A stretch of DNA of 64,000 bases from Candidatus Kuenenia hertensis (lineage in GTDB: Bacteria; Planctomycetota; Brocadiia; Brocadiales; Brocadiaceae): assembly GCA_021646465.1 (NCBI GenBank), contig SOET01000011.1:35560-99559 (forward strand), given 5' to 3'. This document shows positions 61,404-64,000 of this stretch, one piece after another. The notes beneath the pieces are model-generated. The model was not told where the DNA came from. It did no database searches and saw only the letters and a program-made list of their open reading frames with translations. A program made the position numbers and the translations under genes. The first letter of the stretch is position 1. Each line of letters opens with the position of its first letter.

Positions 61404-61904
61404 ATGAAGAACGTTCTTTTTGTTGTATTTGCAACATGTATGTTTTCTTTTTTATGGTTGCAAAGTCCGGTAGTGAATGTTGAAGCAAAAACGTATGAAG
61501 AATTGGAAAAGGAGGAGCACAAAAAGCTATCTCCGGAAGAAAAGCGCGCAAGGGAAAAAGCACTGATAGAAAAGAAAAGGGCAGAACGTGCGGCAAAGAA
61601 GGAAAAAAAGAAGGTTGAACATGAAGTAAAAAAGGCTGAGATAAAAAAGAAGAAGGCTGAACCTAAAGAGGTTGTAGAAGAAAAAAGAGCAAAAATAAAA
61701 GAAGATGTTGAAGCAAAAAGGGCTGAGGTAAAAGAAGAAGTAGAAACAAAAAGGGCGGAACTCAAAGAGAAGGTTGAAACAAAAAGAGCTGAAATTAAGG
61801 AAGAAATAGAAGGAAAAACGGCTGAAGACGAAGATGAAGAAGATGCAGATGATAACGCTGAAGAAGAAAATGATGATGAAGAAGATTATGAAGACGAAGA
61901 ATAG
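61404..61904 (+). CDS. secreted 11-residue-repeat coiled-coil protein with acidic tail
   Basis: 166 residues: a signal peptide (about 1-28, ending VNVEAKT), a lysine/arginine- and glutamate-rich helical domain, and an acidic tail (EDEDEEDADD on). Residues ~90-143 are five near-repeats of 11: KRAKIKEDVEA, KRAEVKEEVET, KRAELKEKVET, KRAEIKEEIEG, KTAED. Eleven-residue spacing of hydrophobics (I/V/L and V/I) predicts a right-handed coiled coil, as in LEA-like or apolipoprotein-like proteins. Function unknown. A hairpin terminator follows at 61971. Confidence 0.8.
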   Translation: MKNVLFVVFATCMFSFLWLQSPVVNVEAKTYEELEKEEHKKLSPEEKRAREKALIEKKRAERAAKKEKKKVEHEVKKAEIKKKKAEPKEVVEEKRAKIKEDVEAKRAEVKEEVETKRAELKEKVETKRAEIKEEIEGKTAEDEDEEDADDNAEEENDDEEDYEDEE

Positions 61905-61970
61905 TACGCCTTATCTGTGAATTGACAAAAAAACAAATTATTTTTTTGGATTCTTCTCACAAGGAGTATA

Positions 61971-62010
61971 AAAGGGGCAACATTAGTAATAATGTTACCC
62001 CTTTATTTTT
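61971..62010. terminator. intrinsic terminator after the coiled-coil gene
   Basis: AAAGGGG(C)AACATTA pairs with TAATGTT(A)CCCCTTT over a GTAA loop, followed by ATTTTTG. It is strong on the plus strand and lies 67 bases past the stop. Confidence 0.8.
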
Positions 62011-62030
62011 GTAATGTATAAGGTGTCTGT

Positions 62031-63719
62031 ATGAAATCAAGAATGCAGTGGACTTTATCGGTAATTGTTCTGTTCGTAACGTTTGCTGGCTCTGCGGTTT
62101 TGGTGAGTGTGTCATATAAATCTGTTTTACGCGAGCTAAAGTATCAAATTGCTCACGACAACAAAACCATAGTAAATACAATCACAAAATGTTTAGCAAG
62201 GTATATGTTGTCTGAACTCCCCAGACCGAGACAGATTCACTTAATCCAAAATATCTGTAATGAAGTGATAATCCCGAATAAAGGTTTTGCCCGTGCAGTG
62301 GATGGTGATGGAAAGATAATTGCAATGCCAGGCCTTGAACTGGAAAGTACTATCAATATAAATGACGGGTATTTTTCAAAACTGAATAGTTTTCAAAAAC
62401 ACCGGTATCAGGATTTTTCTGATAAAGATGCCTTTGAAGGCATGTTTTATAAAGGTGATACCGTTGATATTATTACCATGTCTCTTATTGAGGATACGGA
62501 TATTCGTCTTTTTGTTCATCAGGATTTTTATGAGTTGAAAAGCAGGGCGAAAAGATGTGTTTATCCTCTGGTAATTATTGGCGTCGTAGCGCTTTTCCCC
62601 ATTGGATTTGTATCGTATATTCTTGCCGGTTCGATTATAAAAAAATATGAGAATAGATTGGAAATGGTGAATGTTGATCTGGATCAGATCAATAAACATT
62701 TATCGAAGGCAAATAGTGAACGCAGGCTTTATTTTGAAGGGATATATAATTCGAAGCACGGAATAGCAATAACTGATACGGATGGTAAGATTGTATTTGC
62801 TAATCCGGCTTTTGAAGAATTGTATGGGTTTTCCCTGAATGAAATAAAAGGGAAAAATGCCCTTTTTTTTAATCCAGACCGATCGGTCTATAGTGATTTA
62901 GGTATTTCAGAAGAAGAGTATGACGTATTTTTCAAAGGGTTATGGGATTCCATATCAAATCCTGAAACTGCTTGCTGGGAAGGCGAACTGCCAAACAAAA
63001 CAAAAGAAGGGTCTCTTATATGGGTACGTTTAATAATTAATGCTGTTTTTGATACAAAGGGCAACATTGTCAACTATATCTGGTTTCCATTGGATGTAAC
63101 AGAAAGACGAAAGGATGAAACGAATATCTGCATGGAAGTTTACCGTACTATAGCAGATATTGCAGAGGCGAGAGATAACGAGTCGGAAAAACATGTAATA
63201 CGTGTAGGTATGTATTCACGGAGAATCGCAGAACATACCGGCATGTCGAAAAAATATTGTGAAGACATTGAAATCTTTTCCGCATTGCATGATATCGGGA
63301 AGGTGGGAATCCCTGATATGATTCTGCTCGATAAAAAGAAATTAACGAAAAAGAAATATGAAACGATGAAAACCCATACCCTTCTCGGATACGAAATGTT
63401 AAAAGAAAAACCAATGATGGAAATGGCGGCGGGTATCACTTATATGCATCATGAGAAATTTGATGGTACCGGATATCCACAGGGATTAGCCGGAGAGAAC
63501 ATTCCATTGTATGCGAGGATTGTTGCCCTTGCAGATGCATACGATGCCTTACGATGCAATCGCCCCTATAAACAGGCGTGGACGCATGAAGATGCAGTGA
63601 AAGAAATTGCAGCCTGTTCCGGCACCCACTTCGACCCGGATATCGTAAATGCGTTTTTGGAAATAGAGCATATATTTGCTGAAATTGCTGAAGAATATAA
63701 GGATGAATATCATTTATAG
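62031..63719 (+). CDS. membrane PAS/HD-GYP c-di-GMP phosphodiesterase
   Basis: 562 residues. Two membrane helices (about 7-29 and 180-204) enclose a periplasmic sensor region. A PAS domain follows (about 240-365: KHGIAITDTDGKIVFANPAF, GFSLNEIKGKNALFF, IVNYIWFPLDVTERRK). The HD-GYP domain has HDIGKVGIPDMILLD, KTHTLLGYEMLKEKP, HHEKFDGTGYPQGL and ADAYDALRCNRPYKQA. All catalytic motifs are intact, so it should hydrolyse c-di-GMP. It may be sensory-controlled. The start at 62031 follows AAGGTGTCTGT, a weak site. Confidence 0.88.
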   Translation: MKSRMQWTLSVIVLFVTFAGSAVLVSVSYKSVLRELKYQIAHDNKTIVNTITKCLARYMLSELPRPRQIHLIQNICNEVIIPNKGFARAVDGDGKIIAMPGLELESTININDGYFSKLNSFQKHRYQDFSDKDAFEGMFYKGDTVDIITMSLIEDTDIRLFVHQDFYELKSRAKRCVYPLVIIGVVALFPIGFVSYILAGSIIKKYENRLEMVNVDLDQINKHLSKANSERRLYFEGIYNSKHGIAITDTDGKIVFANPAFEELYGFSLNEIKGKNALFFNPDRSVYSDLGISEEEYDVFFKGLWDSISNPETACWEGELPNKTKEGSLIWVRLIINAVFDTKGNIVNYIWFPLDVTERRKDETNICMEVYRTIADIAEARDNESEKHVIRVGMYSRRIAEHTGMSKKYCEDIEIFSALHDIGKVGIPDMILLDKKKLTKKKYETMKTHTLLGYEMLKEKPMMEMAAGITYMHHEKFDGTGYPQGLAGENIPLYARIVALADAYDALRCNRPYKQAWTHEDAVKEIAACSGTHFDPDIVNAFLEIEHIFAEIAEEYKDEYHL

Positions 63720-63737
63720 CGAACTAATCGAAAAACG

Positions 63738-63752
63738 GGAGCATTCCCGATT
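63738..63752. repeat. single end of the GCATTCCCGA repeat
   Basis: GAGCATTCCCGATTTTTTTG matches one arm of the 6139-6240 element; no partner arm was found nearby. Confidence 0.6.
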
Positions 63753-63821
63753 TTTTTGTAGTTCAACATTGTATTATGCTTCGAGACAACCCTGACAGGG
63801 TTAACACTCCGACCATCCCTT

Positions 63822-63939
63822 GCGGGTTCAGATTTGTAATCTGAACCCAATAGTTTATTTGATTAATAGCGATATATACATTTCATGGCTAAATTGCCAC
63901 GTATGAAACGTGGGGTTCAGGTCACAGACCTGAACCCGC
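63822..63939. repeat. 118-bp two-hairpin element (GGGTTCAG family), inverted copy
   Basis: The reverse complement arrangement of 19565-19682: GGGTTCAGATT hairpin first, then CATTTCATGGCTAAATTGCC, then the GGGTTCAGGTC hairpin, with the same total length. A MITE-1 left-end fragment (AACTATTCAGCGTAAATGTT) begins at about 63948. Confidence 0.9.
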
Positions 63940-64000
63940 CTGGGGGTAACTATTCAGCGTAAATGTTACACGGCTCGTTCCCAAACTCCAGTTTGGGAAT

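Overview
The window looks like a chromosome segment of an anammox planctomycete (order Brocadiales; Kuenenia/Brocadia-type). This is inferred from three things: a complete N-type (Na+-motive type) ATPase operon next to a ferredoxin-dependent 2-oxoacid oxidoreductase, secreted START and hydrolase proteins, and moderately AT-rich DNA sown with short palindromic repeats. No rRNA, tRNA or complete transposase gene was seen, so the taxonomic call rests on gene content alone.

Layout. 1-4.2 kb: 5'-truncated DUF3427-type helicase, a frameshifted HEPN gene with an intact MNT nucleotidyltransferase, and a secreted unknown. 4.5-11.2 kb: housekeeping genes (fabG-like reductase, muconolactone-isomerase-like protein, GT2, hemW, efp, polyprenyl synthase, double-HD protein). 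11.3-17.2 kb: heavy-metal RND efflux system whose outer-membrane gene is broken while the periplasmic and pump genes are intact. 17.3-20.3 kb: WbsX-like protein, radical SAM/SPASM protein, UPF0316 membrane protein. 20.6-23.3 kb: toxin-antitoxin and helicase remnants around one intact MazEF-like pair. 23.4-30.3 kb: atpDCQRBEFAG, with repeats lodged between atpQ and atpR. 30.4-38.6 kb: M23-like peptidase, korAB, a RimB-like/UUP1/ATP-grasp trio, nitrilase, holin-like membrane protein. 39.1-49.1 kb: START protein, nucleoside phosphorylase, then a tightly overlapping acetyl-CoA synthetase, PDH E1 alpha, E1 beta, E2, ACP and M16 peptidase operon. 49.4-51.6 kb: CPA2 antiporter with RCK domains. 51.6-59.1 kb: accessory region with a 199-bp direct repeat, zinc-ribbon and retropepsin-like genes, a probable c-di-GMP-I riboswitch with overlapping terminator, DUF4338 and M4-peptidase remnants, a GH13 amylase-like enzyme, a subtilase with a separate propeptide-like gene, and a DUF4157 gene split by a repeat. 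59.1-64 kb: YgiQ radical SAM protein, a secreted 11-residue-repeat coiled-coil protein, and a membrane PAS/HD-GYP phosphodiesterase.

The strongest unusual signals are two miniature inverted-repeat families (MITE-1 with GTATCTATTCAGC ends and 6-8 bp target duplications; MITE-2 with TAGTCAAA ends and TA duplications) that share one GC-rich core; a natural empty site for MITE-2; the riboswitch/terminator; an EF-P with Asn34-Trp35-Arg36 at the tip; and the hendecad-repeat protein. Energy metabolism is concentrated here: the N-ATPase with both c-subunit carboxylates, ferredoxin-linked 2-oxoacid chemistry, and acetate activation coupled to a PDH complex.
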